Source: Pegea sp. RAD2-039 (lineage: Eukaryota > Chordata > Thaliacea > Salpida > Salpidae). From it: a stretch of 64,000 nucleotides of DNA. Each line of letters starts with the position of its first letter. Position 1 is the first letter of the stretch. The stretch covers positions 992,001-1,056,000 of the forward strand of contig JAQGEQ010000354.1 in the NCBI GenBank assembly GCA_034620365.1, written 5' to 3'. Under the pieces are notes generated by a model. That model was given only the letters and a program-made list of their open reading frames with translations. It was not told the origin of the DNA and made no database searches. Position numbers and translations under genes: made by a program. Below, in pieces: positions 23,713 through 38,700 of this stretch.

Positions 23713-26700
23713 CTAGGGTGTGAGTAATTTCAATGATTAAAAAGTCTTCAATGACTCAACGATTTGAATATTTTATCATTTTAAACATTAGAATAAAATT
23801 TAAATAATCGATTTATTTTTCCATCTACTTTACAAATTGATTGGCAAGCTACTCACTGTAATTTGCTTTTCATTATCTTGTCGCTGCTTTTGTAATATTT
23901 CGTTTTCTGCCCTAATTCGTTTCATTTCATTCGTTTCAGGCTGTGGTTTGGTTTCAACGGATTCACTTTTTTTGTTAATATCAGATTTACGACCCGAATG
24001 CGGTAACAAGTTTGTTTGAGACGAAGAAGCAATACTTTCCTAGAAAAAGTTAAAAATAAATAAACAATTTAATAAAATCTAAACAAGCTTACCATTCTGG
24101 TGTCTGAATCTAAACTTGTATAACAGCTTCGTAATTTGAAAGAAATGGGAGAATTTCTAAAATGAAATGTAGATAGATATTTGGCTAAGTGTCTAAACGA
24201 AATATTATTCACTTACTGATTGATTGTGGCCTTAATTGAACCATTTAGTGATTGAGAACTTCCTGTTTTTAATTGTTCATTATTACTAGGTTTGTTGTTT
24301 CCATTCTCATTTTTACTGATAAAATCTTGGCTTCTATCAAATAAATAAAATTTTTGAATAAAACTTTTAATGAATTCTTTTAACTATTTTTTTTGTATGC
24401 AGCCATTAATTTTATTTCAAATAAATCAAAAAGGTATAAAAGCTTAAATTAAGAGTAAGTGAAAACTTAAGTCTTTGCCTAATTTTATAGTAATTATAGC
24501 ACGATTTTATATAATAGAAAATTACTTGGTGGCGTCGTTAGAAACATCATAGACTTCTGATTTTTCTGAGAAATTAGTTTTTCCTTCCTACATATAAAAG
24601 TAAGAACTTAAGAATGTAATTAAGCTTTACAAAATAGTTTAAACTCTTATGTATGTATTCAGTGCGAAAAAGATTTGATATTTTTGAACATTCAAAACTA
24701 ATTGACTTTGTAGCCAGACTGAAACTACTTTTCGTTTTACTTATCTAAGATAATATAAAAGTAAAACAATAGATTTTTTTCAAGTTTCTAACGATTTTAC
24801 TAATAGCAGTAAAACAACTGTAACAAGAGAACTTACTGATTTTGAAGGTTGTGTTTCATTTTTCGGGCTAATAGCTGTTGGAATTACCTCATCAGAACTT
24901 TTTAGGTGTTTGTTTGTAAGTTTCTAAACAAAAATAAATTTCAGTTAAAACAGAATGAAAGAGTTAGAGCCACTGAAGAAAGTTGGATGAAGCATACATC
25001 TGCTTTTAAATACCAAAGGAAACCAGTAGCAGAATCAAATAGTAAGAAAAGTGAGTGAAAGTCAATAGATTCGATAAAAACGCCAAAACACAAAACTACT
25101 TCTTTTAATGTTTTTTATTCACGGATTTGTACAGACAAGCTTTAAAAACATGCAATAAGACAAGGTTTAATGACTTAAGGATGAAGAAACCATGACTAAA
25201 ACCAATGCTTGGAAGGCATTAGACCTTTACAACTTTATGAACTTGAGAAAGTTTGATTGAAGATGATGCTATCTCGTTTGAATAAACTCGATCTCGAGAC
25301 CGGAAATTCTAGAACATCAGTGTGCATTATTTGCGGTGTTCTATTCCTATTACTAACGGCGTCAAATTTACCAGTAATTAATCAGGATTAATACAATCAC
25401 AAATGAATTCTAAACATAAAACCTTGAATAAAATATTTAGGCAATGTCTAAAAACTTTGGAGAAGAACTATCGATGTAAAACGTTTATCCCAAACAAGAG
25501 TTAAAAGATTTTTTAAATTTTTTAGTAACATTTTACGCTGAAAGTAGAAATTCTCATAAAACCCACTTCTCAACGCCAACTCAGTTGCAAAATTATAATT
25601 CATTATGAAATTTTGGAGTTCAGTTTTAATGTAAATTTTTTTTTATAAAATCTCAAAACACAGCTGCATCTTTTATGAATAACTTTCAAAAAAAAACTTT
25701 GTTGTTTTATTTACCTTAAACGTCTCGAAAAAATTGGTTCCTGCTTCTTTGTTTGAATTACTAACAGTTTCAGAAGAAGCAGATGAGAGACTAACACTAT
25801 CAAGGTTATTGCGATGATCAAGCAGAAGATCAGTTCCTTCACGAAGGTCTTTATAGAGCTGCTTGATAAGCATAGTTCTGTTCAAATTACAATCAAGTTT
25901 TAATTATAAATTTTGTGAAAACTTTTCATTAGCATGAGTTATTTGAATTCAAACTAATAGCTTTTTTGAAACAGTGCAAAACATATACTTTCAAATCTAA
26001 TTTGTAGTAATCTGTTCATCAGTAGCCAATGCTGATTAAAGCAGCATAAATATACATTTTTAGATAAATTTATGTTAGTGTGTTCAAATTCAAATTCGAA
26101 CAGTTTTCTTTTTTATTCGAAGTTAAAAGTTTCTCTAAACTTATTTATTGTAAGTTATAAATCATACTGAAAAGTGAAGTACAAAACTAATTTGTAAAAG
26201 TTTTTTTTTCCTCAATTCTTCAAAACCTAACATATCGATCACTACGAGTAGTAATCGATTGAGTCTTACCTTGTTCTCTGGTGCATTTGGGCAAATTTTT
26301 CCGATTTGTAACAATGTGTTTCAGCATTGATGAGCTTACAATAAAGCCAATCACGAAAAAATTTAGTCTTTTTAAACACCGCAGGTTGTGGCATCTCTGG
26401 GCCAAACGTAGGAACATCAGATCGACCAGTGACACTTACCTACCAAATTGTTACATTTTAGGAAAGGGAAAATGTTTGTAGTTTCGAATATAAGCGTTAA
26501 ATTTAATTTCAATTTTAATTAATAACTCATAAAATCATTTTAGATTTAATCAAAGAAAAGTCGATTTTTAAGAAAAATATTATTTAAAAAAAACTTTGAA
26601 TAATTTACCTTGTACCGAACATTTTCTGTACATGCATCAATAGGTTGAATAACAATATAAGCATGTAGGAATCGTGTTGTAATCATGTTAGGGACAAATG

Positions 26701-29700
26701 GTGTATTGCTTTCTTGGAAAACTACAGCCACAATGTCATTTCCAATATGACGTTTGCGTTGTAGCTATTTTTCAAAATTTTGGTGTTATTACTTAAAACT
26801 TCGGTGTTTACAAGTACATAAAAAGATATTTACTTGCTGTCTATCACCGTCTACAAATGGAAGCATTGTCGATACATGAAACATAATTTCGCGTCCTCGA
26901 AAGTTTGTATACAAAGATTTCAATCCAGTATGGCCATTAGCAACATCTAAGCCACCTCTAAAACCAGTAAATCCCTAAAAATGACAGAATAATCTATTAG
27001 CTAAATGATATATTTTATGCCGTATATTTAAAATGGTTTGAAAGAAAACGAAGTGATTTATTCTATTTTTTAACTATTTACTTGAAGATCCACTCTATCG
27101 CCAAGAAAACTGAGGAACTCGCTAAATGCTGGACTTTCTATTTGATTTCCAAATAGCTCTTCCTCTTTAGTTTGTCCGTATGATTGCAGTAGAAGTCCAA
27201 ACTTTGAAGAAGGTTGGATAGTATGCTCATCAAATTGAAGAAGATTTTGCCAAGTCTCGGCTGCAATTACAGGCTGAAACCTATTTGAAAATTGAAAAGT
27301 TATCGTCGATTTTCAAAGCTACTGATGTTTAAATGGAACTCGTTGGTCTTATATTCAGATATTTAAAAGAACCCATTATCAGTTTTTCTACAAGAATTTT
27401 TTTAATTCAATAATTGTTTTTCTTAAAGCAGCTAGAAATATACTCTCTAACTCAAATTTAGAATCAACTATTTGTTGTGTTTGAAATCTTGGTTGGTTTC
27501 ATACTTTATTTGATATTAGAGATGTTGAAAGTAAAAACAATAAACTTCAGCTATCGAAATAGAAACTTACAAAATAATCCTTTATACAAAATAAGTCATT
27601 TCGAAAAATATATTGAAATAAATATGTAATCACCCGTCAATATCGATGTTTGGGCAAAGGCGTTTTACCCACTGAATAGGACCCGTGCTTTCTGGGGTGA
27701 TTGGAAACACTTCTGTCCAAGAGTCCAGCTCACATCTTAGTAAATTGTTTTTTAAGTTTTGTTCAGCAGAATAATAAAATTGAATAATTACTTTAATAAA
27801 ACCACTTGATAAAAATCTATAATTCATTTATCTTAAATTAAAAAAACCAATAAATTTAATAACTTAAATTGATTGCTATTAAAACGATTATCTAAACTAT
27901 GATTGATCTAACAGTATTATTATTTTACTACAAATTCTATTACAAGAGTTAGATGTATTTGACGTGCTTATAATTTGAAAACTTTCAATGCAAATGTTAA
28001 CCTACTTACCTCAAAATTACTCGGCACTGTCCGCATGTTTTTTTCTTTAGTTCTACTGCCTTATCTTCATTTATTTTTTCATCCTTAGAGACACTTTCAA
28101 ATTTTACACTTAGTACCATGGCACCAATTTCAGAATTGGTAGAGGAGTCGTAGGCGGTTAAGTTATAATGCTCCTTAAAAAGTTTGAAATATTTACAGTT
28201 ATTCTTGAATAACGTTTGAAATTTTCTTAGAAATTTAAATAAATTCTGAAAAAACTTTTGTGTAAACATTACAAACGTACTTTGCCGATAAAGTGGTCCC
28301 GATAAGCGTGTTTAGTGTCGTCTTTTATCAAATTACTTTCAGGGACATTTTCAACTGCCAACAGTTGACTCTCAGACAGTTTCAAACTGGGAGAGGTTGA
28401 GTCAAATCCTTCAATCCAGTATCCTCCGCTTACAGGAGCGATGATCTGAGGAAAGGGTGCTCCACCCGACAAGACTTTGCTAATTGTAGGATATTGATAA
28501 TTTGGAGAATTTTCTCCCTGTTTAAAAGTTTTCATTTGTTTAATTCTTTCTTTCTTTTCTTTTGAACTAAAGTAAAAGTTGTTTAATCATTGCTGTGAAA
28601 AAGCTCATTGAGGTGAATCAAAGCATGCAGTTTAAAAGATATAAAAGGTAGGCTTAAGCTGATGCTTGCATCGAACAAAATATTTAAACTCTGCAGCATG
28701 TGATAAAAAGGCCATTTTTGCCATGTGTCTCATACCAGGGAGTTTCCCGCTTCTTGAATGGCTGGTGCAGTCATGTGGAACCAACATCGCTGCTCATCCA
28801 TTCTTGTTGACTGATGATAAATTGGAATAAGTTGTAAATGAAATATTCCGGCAAAATTATATTCGTAATTAGCATTTTAGAAATTATTCGTCGATATCGT
28901 GATAACTATTTGTATTTGGAATTTTTTAATTCTAATCGTTCAGAAAGTCTAAAGATTTGATTTTTTTAGATTAATAATATGAAATAGTTTACATAATCAA
29001 ATGAACTAAAAACAAAGCTTGATAATTATTCGGTTGAAAATGTAATCTACTTTATGCAAATTTGCCACAAGTGGTAGTAAATATAAACACTACAAAAGAT
29101 TTGATACTAAAAGCGTCTTATTATCGTTAAATTACATAAAAAATCTTCACATTGTATCCAGAAAGCTTTAGATAAATGTTTAGATTTAAGATGAAATCTC
29201 TAATATTAGGTAAGTAACTAATACTTACTATAGAAGATATAACAGCAAATAATTTTATCATAGGAACAAATATATTTAGGATGAACTGTTTTATCTTCTA
29301 CTACATCTATAAGTTATCTAATACAGCTATAATTTAAATATTCGATAGTTCTTCTTAATCTTACAACTTTTTTTAAATTCTTGTGTTAGCCGTAAATAAG
29401 TAAATTTAGAAAAAAAAATGAGAAATACATACCTGCATTTTTTCCAAAAGTTCAATAAAGTCCTCTGTCTATTGTGAAGTAAATTGGAACAAATTAACGT
29501 TGATGAAGCGGCAATTTAAAAAAATTTGCAAAATCATAGATTAAAAAAGAATTAATTTAGCTTTTTTTTTTGCAGTTAGCTAGTGAGTAAGAATAATAAA
29601 AGCATGCTTGCAATCACTGCTTGATTAGATAAAATATACTTTTGACAAACCATCAAAATAAAAATCAAGTTCTACATTAAGCTCTATTGATTAATTTCAA

Positions 29701-32700
29701 TTTTGTTATCTTGTTATATTTCAGTTGTTATTTCAAATATGATTTATTGTTGTTTGTTTTTTAAAGTTGTATAAAAAGTGTATTCATTTTTAACTTGATG
29801 ATTTGCTTTTGAAACACATGATAATCTATTAAAAAATTATTGCAGAAGCAGTAAACAAGAAGAAACTTTCATATGTTACTATAACAATTTAATTAGTATG
29901 TTTTACTTTAGTCGATTCCAAATTTGACTTAGCATCATCAGAAGGACAAGTTTCACACAGAATATTGCTTCCCGTTTCTTTGCTGGAATCAACAATTGTT
30001 TTTAACAAAGTTAATTCAGAGTTAAGTAACTAATTGTAGTATGTTTCTGCACAACTGATTCCAAAACTAAAGCAACAAAATCCTGAAACTACTTTCCACA
30101 AAATAAAACTGTTTTTAAAACTCTACTAGCTAATACTTGCTTAACTCTGAACAGTTTATAAATTCATGAAACATCTTAATTTATATTTTACTGATAAGTT
30201 ACTTGGTTCATCTATATTCACAATCAAGTCAACAACACGTGTATATAACCCAACAATAATCTCGAACTTACTCTGATTGTGACTGAGTCATATAAGTTGC
30301 TAAAACCGCAGCAGCTGCAAATTTTCCAGCTTTGCTTTTCGATCCATGAAGCGAAGATTTATGAAGAGAGCTGATAAAGCGAGTCACTCGGATTGATCCT
30401 TTCTTAGGAGTGATCGTTCCTCCTTCTAGATCTTGCTCATCTCCACAAGTATATCGACGGGGCTCAAAATGTGGGGGTGAAGAGGTTGAGGGGTCAGTCA
30501 CAACAGACCCTGGATCATCTACAGATCCAGGTGCACTGACTGCTAACCGACGGCATCGAAGCCTTCTCGGTGGGCAGATAGTACTAGCGGAAGTATTTTC
30601 TTGACATACATTTGATGCTTTATATTCTTTGTTGTATTGTTCAGCAAGAAGAATTGCTTTTTGGCTACAATTGCGGTAAGTACACCGTCTTGCATTTGGT
30701 TGATATAAAAATGCGATCGGTCCTCTTGTTGTGTAATACACACTAACCGCCTCATGAGTTGCGGCTTCACTGACGTCACTAGAAATCGATTCGACGGTTC
30801 AGTTGTCGCAGATAAATTTAAAAGTTGTATACAAATTGGGCGAAAAAGTAAAAACAAAATTTTTTTTGAATTGTAGTTAAATTTGAACTTTTGATTAAAT
30901 ATTATAGTATTTGGTTTTGACAGGTATAATTTTGCACATAGAGATTTGGTGTACTACAGGTACCAGGTTTTGTGAATAAAAAGGCGTTTTGGTGACGAGC
31001 AATTTTTGTAAGTTTAACCTTTCAGCTAAAAATAGTTTATTTAAACAAATTTTCTTCAAGAAAATAGTCTTATTGTAATTTGATAAGATAGTTTGATGAG
31101 CAGAAGAATTTTAAACTATAGGATTTCTAAGTTGACAAAAAAAATCAATTAATAGTATTAATCAATCATTTTGTGAATTATCATCAATAATTCAACGTTT
31201 AATTAATGTAATGTCTATTTGTTTTATATAGATTGAAAAATTCAAACAATATTAAGTTTAAAAAAATCAATACTTTTGCCATAAAAACTTTCAAACAAGC
31301 TATTTTCATTAAAACGTTGAATGAAAAACTTCTTCAAACATACACAAAGTAAGATGGACATTTTGACAAGAAACGCCAGTCATATATACAAATCAGCTGT
31401 TTATCTAATGAAACTATAAAACTAATAATACGTTACTATTATTACGATGTTAAATTTCATGGTTGAAATTGCAGTAAAAATAAATAAACTCTTTTAAAAA
31501 CAAACCTAATCTTTTTCATGTCAAATTTCTTGTAGTTATGACAATGATTACAAAACATAGATTACAAAACATAGATTAATTAGAATGTTTATAAATGTTT
31601 TTAAACATTAAATTGAAGAACAAGAGTTGTAAATCACTAAAGGATGTTGAATCTAAACATGGTTTTCTTATGTTTTATTTAAAGTGTGTCTCTATAAAAA
31701 CTTTATGTAATTTTGAGCAACATCTTAGGATTACATTAAATTAAAAAACAGCAAAGAGAAAAATCCAATTAATTTTTATATCAAAACAGTAATGTATGCT
31801 TTACGGTCAGTTTATAAACCTTAGTAATTTTAATTTTATAAATTGTTTTATTTGGGAACGATTCTCTTTTTAAGGGTCTAGATTATTGATTTCAATGATG
31901 AATTATTTTGAGTATATTTTGAACATTATTTTGAAAACAATTTGCAACAAGTATAGTGACAAAGATTAATGAGATTTACATTCATTTGTTGATCAGTTTT
32001 GAAAAGGTTGAAGTTAGTAACATAACTAATCATAAAAGTTGAAATAACCTTAACCTTATTTTAACAACTAATTAGTACTTGAAACAAAAATTCATAAATA
32101 ATGATATTTGAAAGTAATAATCTACTAAAAGAAGCAAAATTCAATCAAACTTTCATTTAACACATAATCAAAAAGGAATACTAATTTAAGTAGTATTCAA
32201 AGTATAAACCAAAGAAGTCTTATATAGTTTATTAAAAATTAGGACTTAAATAGGTGAAAACTAAAGAATAAACACAAGAATTACACTGTTAATGGAAAAC
32301 TAATAAGTAGTTAGTAAAACGTAGTAAGCTTATGTTTTCAAATTATATTATCTAGAGTTCACAAACATTCAGCAAGAGTTTTATGACTTAATTACAAGTA
32401 AAAATCATAAAATTTTAATGTAGTTTGATATTTTGGGTAAAAATTGTATATCTTTGTCTTGCACTTACTTATGAGAAGCAGTAATTGCTGGTAAATAAAC
32501 AGCATCATCATCTTCTTCATTATAATCAGTACCATACATACTTTGATACAGTTTATTCGCACCGTTACGTGAACGATATCTATTTACTACATCACTCATG
32601 TTTAGTTAAGACTTATTAACTTACTTTCTGTAAAATAACTTCTAAAAAATTGAAAAATTTCTCTATGACTCAAATCATGAAGCATCTTATTCATAAAACT

Positions 32701-35700
32701 AGCTCTAAATTTGTAAGAAATAAAATTCACTCAATCATTCTACCTAGCTTTATTTAAGAAAGTCAGAGATAGATTTAAATAAAAAGTAGGCCTTTATTCT
32801 CAAAGACTTTCTTCTTCTATGTAAATCTTAACATCGCATATCATAAGTACACAGAGTAGAAATATAAATTTTACGTAGGATTGCTTTTTTAAGGTTTTAT
32901 ACATAACCATCGAACCAACTCATATTTACCAGTTGCTTTTTTTACACTAAATTCCTTCTTTTAAGAAGTATTTCAAAATGTTTGATTTTTTTATACTAGA
33001 GATAAAATTGAAACGGATTAATGTCAATTTATTACTACTATCTGTCTAGCCTCTCAAAATACCTTTCTTTTGATCAATTTTGTATGATTGATTTTAAAGT
33101 AAAGATATATACAGGATCAAATCGATACTTTTCATTTTGAAAAATGAAATTGAAGAAAAGAGTAAACTTAACCATTCAAATTTTGTTAAGCTTCATCTTT
33201 TCATACCTTTTTTGAAAAATATACGAGAGAAATAGATTTAAACAAAATAACAAGTTAGTTTTAAGTAAAAAGTTTATATTTGATGAGCTTTAGTTTGTTT
33301 TTTCAAGAATAACTTAAAATTTAAGCAGAATTTTTCTCTAAACTTTTTTATAAAATTGAATGTAGTAAATAAAAAAATTGGTATTAAATACTGGTAAGTA
33401 CCTAACTAAAAGTAAAATTGGCGGAAGTCAAAGTAAAAAGCTTGCTAATGTTAAGATGCAAACTTAATGTCAAATGAAGGGATTTTTCAGTAGCTTCAAA
33501 AAGCAAATCATATAAGATTATATGAGCTCAATGCTTATAACTTAATGTCTGTAGACTTATATTATCTGTAAATATTTATCAATCAACATAATATAAATAC
33601 CAAAAAGGAAGTTTTCCAATCAATATATTGGTTTTAATCATCTATTTGTAAACAACAACTCAGATTGCTTCATTGTTGAAGGTTTTTAAAAGAACTAAAA
33701 GTTTGAACTTTCAGATGAAAGCTTATGATCAAGACTGTTTTTGTATCAAACTCGTACTAAGCTATGCTTCTAAGATATAATATTTTTCTTTAAATACAAC
33801 TTTAAATAATTCAGGCTGTACTACTATTAGCTTACTTTTGTTAGTAATCTAGGAAATGCTTTTAAAGTGAAGAAATTTACTTTTCTTGTGAACAATAATA
33901 CAAATTTGATTCGAATGCAAATAAAAATATAACTGGTATAAATCCATTTTCAGTAGTTGTAACGCTTTTAATAGTTTTAAGGCTTTTATAAGCGAAGGTA
34001 TCACTTGAAAGTTGTGTTTATAGGGAATTAATTATTGCGATGAAGTTTTAGAGAATCTAGCTTAAAAAAAACATTGAATATTTGATCAGTAAACAATTTT
34101 CAGAATAAAATCATTTTTTAAATTTGAAGCAGTTATTTCAAGTACATCAAAAACATCAATTCCTACCTTCTGATTAATTACTTTTAGAGATATGCTTATG
34201 GCAGATGAAACGCTAAAACTGGTAAAGATAATATTGTTACATATACCATGATTCAGTACTAAAATTTTGATGTCCATAAAGTTAAATTTAGTTTTAGTTT
34301 ACGTTCAGTAAAAGAAACCACAGATGATATTTCACTGAATGAGCCTATATCAATATAGCGTGGGCCATCTTAACCGGAAAAAGAATTTGGCATAAGCCAT
34401 TTTTCAGTATGTTCAAACCATTTTTAATGAATTTAGAAACGTCAAAAAAGTTGTTTAATAAAACAAAACAGCTGTAGTAAAATATGTAAGAACTATTTTA
34501 CATTTTCTTTGAAAGCTGATATAAAAATGAATAAATGATGACAAGAAAATGAGATGGTTTAGCTGAAAACTATTTTGCTCTTTTATTTTACAGGTACTTG
34601 TCAGAATAATCATTAAAAATGTTAACCTCATAAAAGCATTTTTCAAAACATTCTAACATTGAGCATTTGAGTCTATAACATTTTTTGATTTTCTATCATT
34701 CAAAAAAATGTCTTCAGACTAAATGAAATTGACGTAAATGCAAATGCGTCATATTTTCTCTAAGGTAACAGCTTCACTTGGTTGTATATACAAACAGAAT
34801 GGAATTTAAAACAATCACTTCAACATGACAATGACCACAATAGCTAAGTCATCTATACAAATTAAATTATTTAATCGAAACAAAGATTTGATTAAAGTTG
34901 TGATAGGATTTTTATTAAAATACTTTAGAACAATTGAAATTATCAGTTAGCTTGCATCAAACTGTATAAAAAGTAAAAATGTTTATACAAAAGTTTTTAA
35001 ATCTAATAAGATTAAAAGATAAATAATTAAATTTGGTGCTAACATGATATTTGATTTTGATACATTCTGACATGAATATTTAATGTAATTTGACAATCTT
35101 TCTCACCAAAAAAATTTACGATTTTTAAACTTCAGAACGAAAATATCAATTTAAACTAAATTTGAATTAGAACAAACTTTTTAGCAGACTGCAAATAAGT
35201 TTCTGATCCAAAAAAAACTTTCAAAATACAAAATATTCAATAATCAACTATTAGAAAATCAAAACGTTTGCTTTTAATGAAAGACTGTAGAAAGGTTTAA
35301 CTTTATGAAATCATAAAATCAATCCTGAAACCAAATATAAGGCTCTAAATGTCATGACAGTATTTAAATACCATATGAAGCTGTTGAGATACTCTACATT
35401 GCCACCTAGCAGTGATTTTTTTTAACTTTACAGTTTCAAAAACTTCAAACTGACGTAAAATACTCTGCACAATAGATATATAACAAAGATTTGGAGATAT
35501 TAAATGAAATGTACATAAATTTTACATAAAAAGCCAGGTTAACAGTATTTGTATAACTCTTACTTCAAAATTTGCTTATAGTAAATACTCAGAAATTTTG
35601 GTACTATCATTCTTTTTGATACTAAAACTTTCATTAAGTTATACTTGAACTATAATAGGATTTTAAAGTTTCTTTAAAAAGAAATGTTGTTAATACTATT

Positions 35701-38700
35701 TAATTAGTTTTGTTTAATCTATTAAAATAATGAAAATTGTTTACTTTCTGTACAGCTTGGATAATAAGGAATGTTTACATTTAAACAATTTAGTTTGTTA
35801 TTAATAAGCAAGCATTTGCTATCATTATAGATTGTTAAGAATTGTTAAAAAAAGGTTTTGATCTTATAGAATGTGAAAAGTGAAGTTCTTCTGTCATTAT
35901 CTATATTTGAAAATCACAAACCTCTCTTTTGTGGCTTCTTATGTTAAATTAAAAGTTTAGATCGAAGTCATTATTGAGCCACTAATTAAAAGACAATTGA
36001 CTTAATTTTGGAAAATACATTTTAAGTTATGACTTAGAAATCGAAAAGAATCTAAACAACCAACTTAAACACATTTTAATCTTTTCAAACTTTAAGTTCT
36101 CACATATACGAATATGTAGTTTCATATTTTTACGTTTTTAGTTTTAACCTTTAATCTTTGAGCTTTCTTTTTAAAAGCAATTAAGACCACTATATTCATG
36201 TTACCTTTCATTTTGAATATCTTCAAAAACCTCGATAAAATAAATAATCAACCAACTTTTTCAAGAACTTTGAAACAATTTCTTACAACTTTTTTCTCAT
36301 CTAAAACATATCTCAAATGCTGATAGTAATAGAAAAGCTGTGCAGTAAACATTAAATAAAAAAATCGACTATACAACAAATAGGTACTTACCGTGCGGAT
36401 TTTAATGTCAGTGGTGAATCACATCTGAAAAAGAAAATAAAAATTTAGTATTTAATACAAAAATAAGACTTTAGAACTTAGTGAATAATGAACACCATCT
36501 AAATCAATTCAAGGTACTTTGATAAGGTTTTCCTAATTCTTTCTGATCAACAAATCTGATAAACTCACTCAGATGAAGTCATTAGTCGAAATTTTCGCTG
36601 TTTAGAGGTCGGGGTTTTCATATTTTCCCACCATTCAGGCATTTTTAGTGTTTATAAAAATGTTCACTTTACTAAAAGTCATTTGAAGCTCTCAGAATAA
36701 CTGTTTTCTTTTACTATAATTAATATATGTACACATCAATATATTTTTATAACTATCGTATCGTATACACAAGTAAAAACTGTTTAATGTTTTCTGACAG
36801 TTAAAAAAACAATTTTTCAAAGTTTATGTAATTCTATATGTTTTAAAAGAATAAGAAATTACTAAATTTAGCACAATTACAAAAACTTCTTTTGATTAGA
36901 ATCTAAAAACAACAATTTAAATCAAGATATGATCGATTTTAAATAAACAATAAGCTTATATTTAATGTAAAGAATAAAGTTTTTTTAAATTGAAAATAAG
37001 TTATATTATCTTCAATTATTAGTAGAAATGTACTTTGAAATAGTAAGTTCTCAAAACTTACAAAAACTAGAAATATAATCAGATTATTGTTTGTTTTTTT
37101 AACTGAAAATATTTAATGAATCTTTTTAATTTTTAGTGTAAAGCTTTACCAACTGAAAATAGATTGTTGCCTACGCAGTAAGCATCATTCTAAATTGCTC
37201 AATTTAATATAATAGATAGATTAATAAAACCTTATCTTAATTTAACAGATATATGAATCCCGTTTAGTAATAAACTTTCATTTAAAGAAAACAAATTATA
37301 TTAAGAGATAGTCACAAAAAGCTTTATAGTTACTACATGTTATTATATAGGTTCATGAGATAAACTAATAGAACAATACTTTAGAAATCTTGCTTGATTT
37401 CAAAACATTTAATATCAACCAGGTCTTGCTCATATTTCTTAGATAATTTAGCTTTTGTGCTCTCTTTAAATATCTCGTAAAATTAACCATTCAGTTTAAT
37501 GTTTACTTAGTTGATAGTACAAACTTGTTCAGATTAACTAAATAAAACTAAATCTACTTTTTAATCCTACACCAGAAAACAATTGTAAAATTAAAGCAAT
37601 AGTTTATAAAATTTTCATAACCAAATTTTATCTTAGTAGTTTTCAGCTGAACTTTTAGAACCAAATCATTTTTATATAAACTGAGAATTCTATAACAAGT
37701 AAAAAGATAAAAATCAAGTTTTAAATAGGAAGAAAGACCTTACACTTTGTTTCAATTCATTCATTAACAAAAGAAATCAATAGACAAATTTTACTGAAGG
37801 TCTATATTGTTAACTGAACTTTTGTTTCGAATGGCATTACACTTAACAAGTCACGTGACATGATAATAAACTACAATTAGTGGATCAAGCGGGAAAAAGG
37901 TAAATCAGTTACCAAAAAGATTTACATAAATACTTAAATAATGACATAAAGCTAAAATTATTGTATTCAAATATTTATAAATAATTTTTAAAGGTGAAAT
38001 ATAGTTTTAGAAAAAACACTATCAAAACTTCACACCAACCTTACTATCTTAAAACAAACAAAAAAAAATTAGTAAAATTTTAAAAAATTGATTTAGTAAT
38101 AAAAAAAATAGAATAAATCAAGTACTGTAGCAATGTCTGAGCTTACTAACAATCACAAAAGCAGCTGTTGACTAATAAGTGATTTACTGACTTCTCTAAA
38201 TACTCTCTATCTGTCCTTTGGATTCACAAGTAATGTGAAATTATGTCCAAATGGGCTGATATCAGCACGCGCGAACATGTGTGTGCTTTACGCGTGCAAC
38301 AGCGGTGATAATAACGAAATTTTGCCGACATATGCCAGCCATAAAGACGGCATTGGTAAGTTGAAAGATTAAGAAATAGATACATATGACGTCAAAAGTT
38401 TAAAGCTGATAGATTCTACACAAATAGTTGATATCAAAAAGCATTTAGTTGATGAAAAAACTTTATATTTACAAAATGAGAAAATTACAAACGTAGTAAT
38501 GACAATGTTGTCTTAACGTTTTGTAGACAAAGTTGAAGTACAAAATGTTAGCTATCAGTTACAAAAGCTTTTTCTTATAATTTCTGCTATAAAATTATCT
38601 AATGTCAGAATCTGTAAAAGCGAGTGAAAAACTGATACATCTTCAAACTTTATAAATTAAAATACTAATATCAAACGTATTCAAAATCTTTTTAGTATCA

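Noticed and set aside
26281..26481. 66-aa plus frame over a rap1gap exon
   Set aside because: Antisense shadow of the exon 26270-26439, which has clear Rap1GAP homology.
30410..30857. Plus-strand 64-aa frame and minus-strand 104-aa frame over the large rap1gap exon
   Set aside because: Shadow frames; the 168-codon minus frame with matching splice phases explains the sequence.
34330..34400. Short minus frame [16 protein letters not shown]
   Set aside because: Sixteen codons, no splice context; treated as chance.
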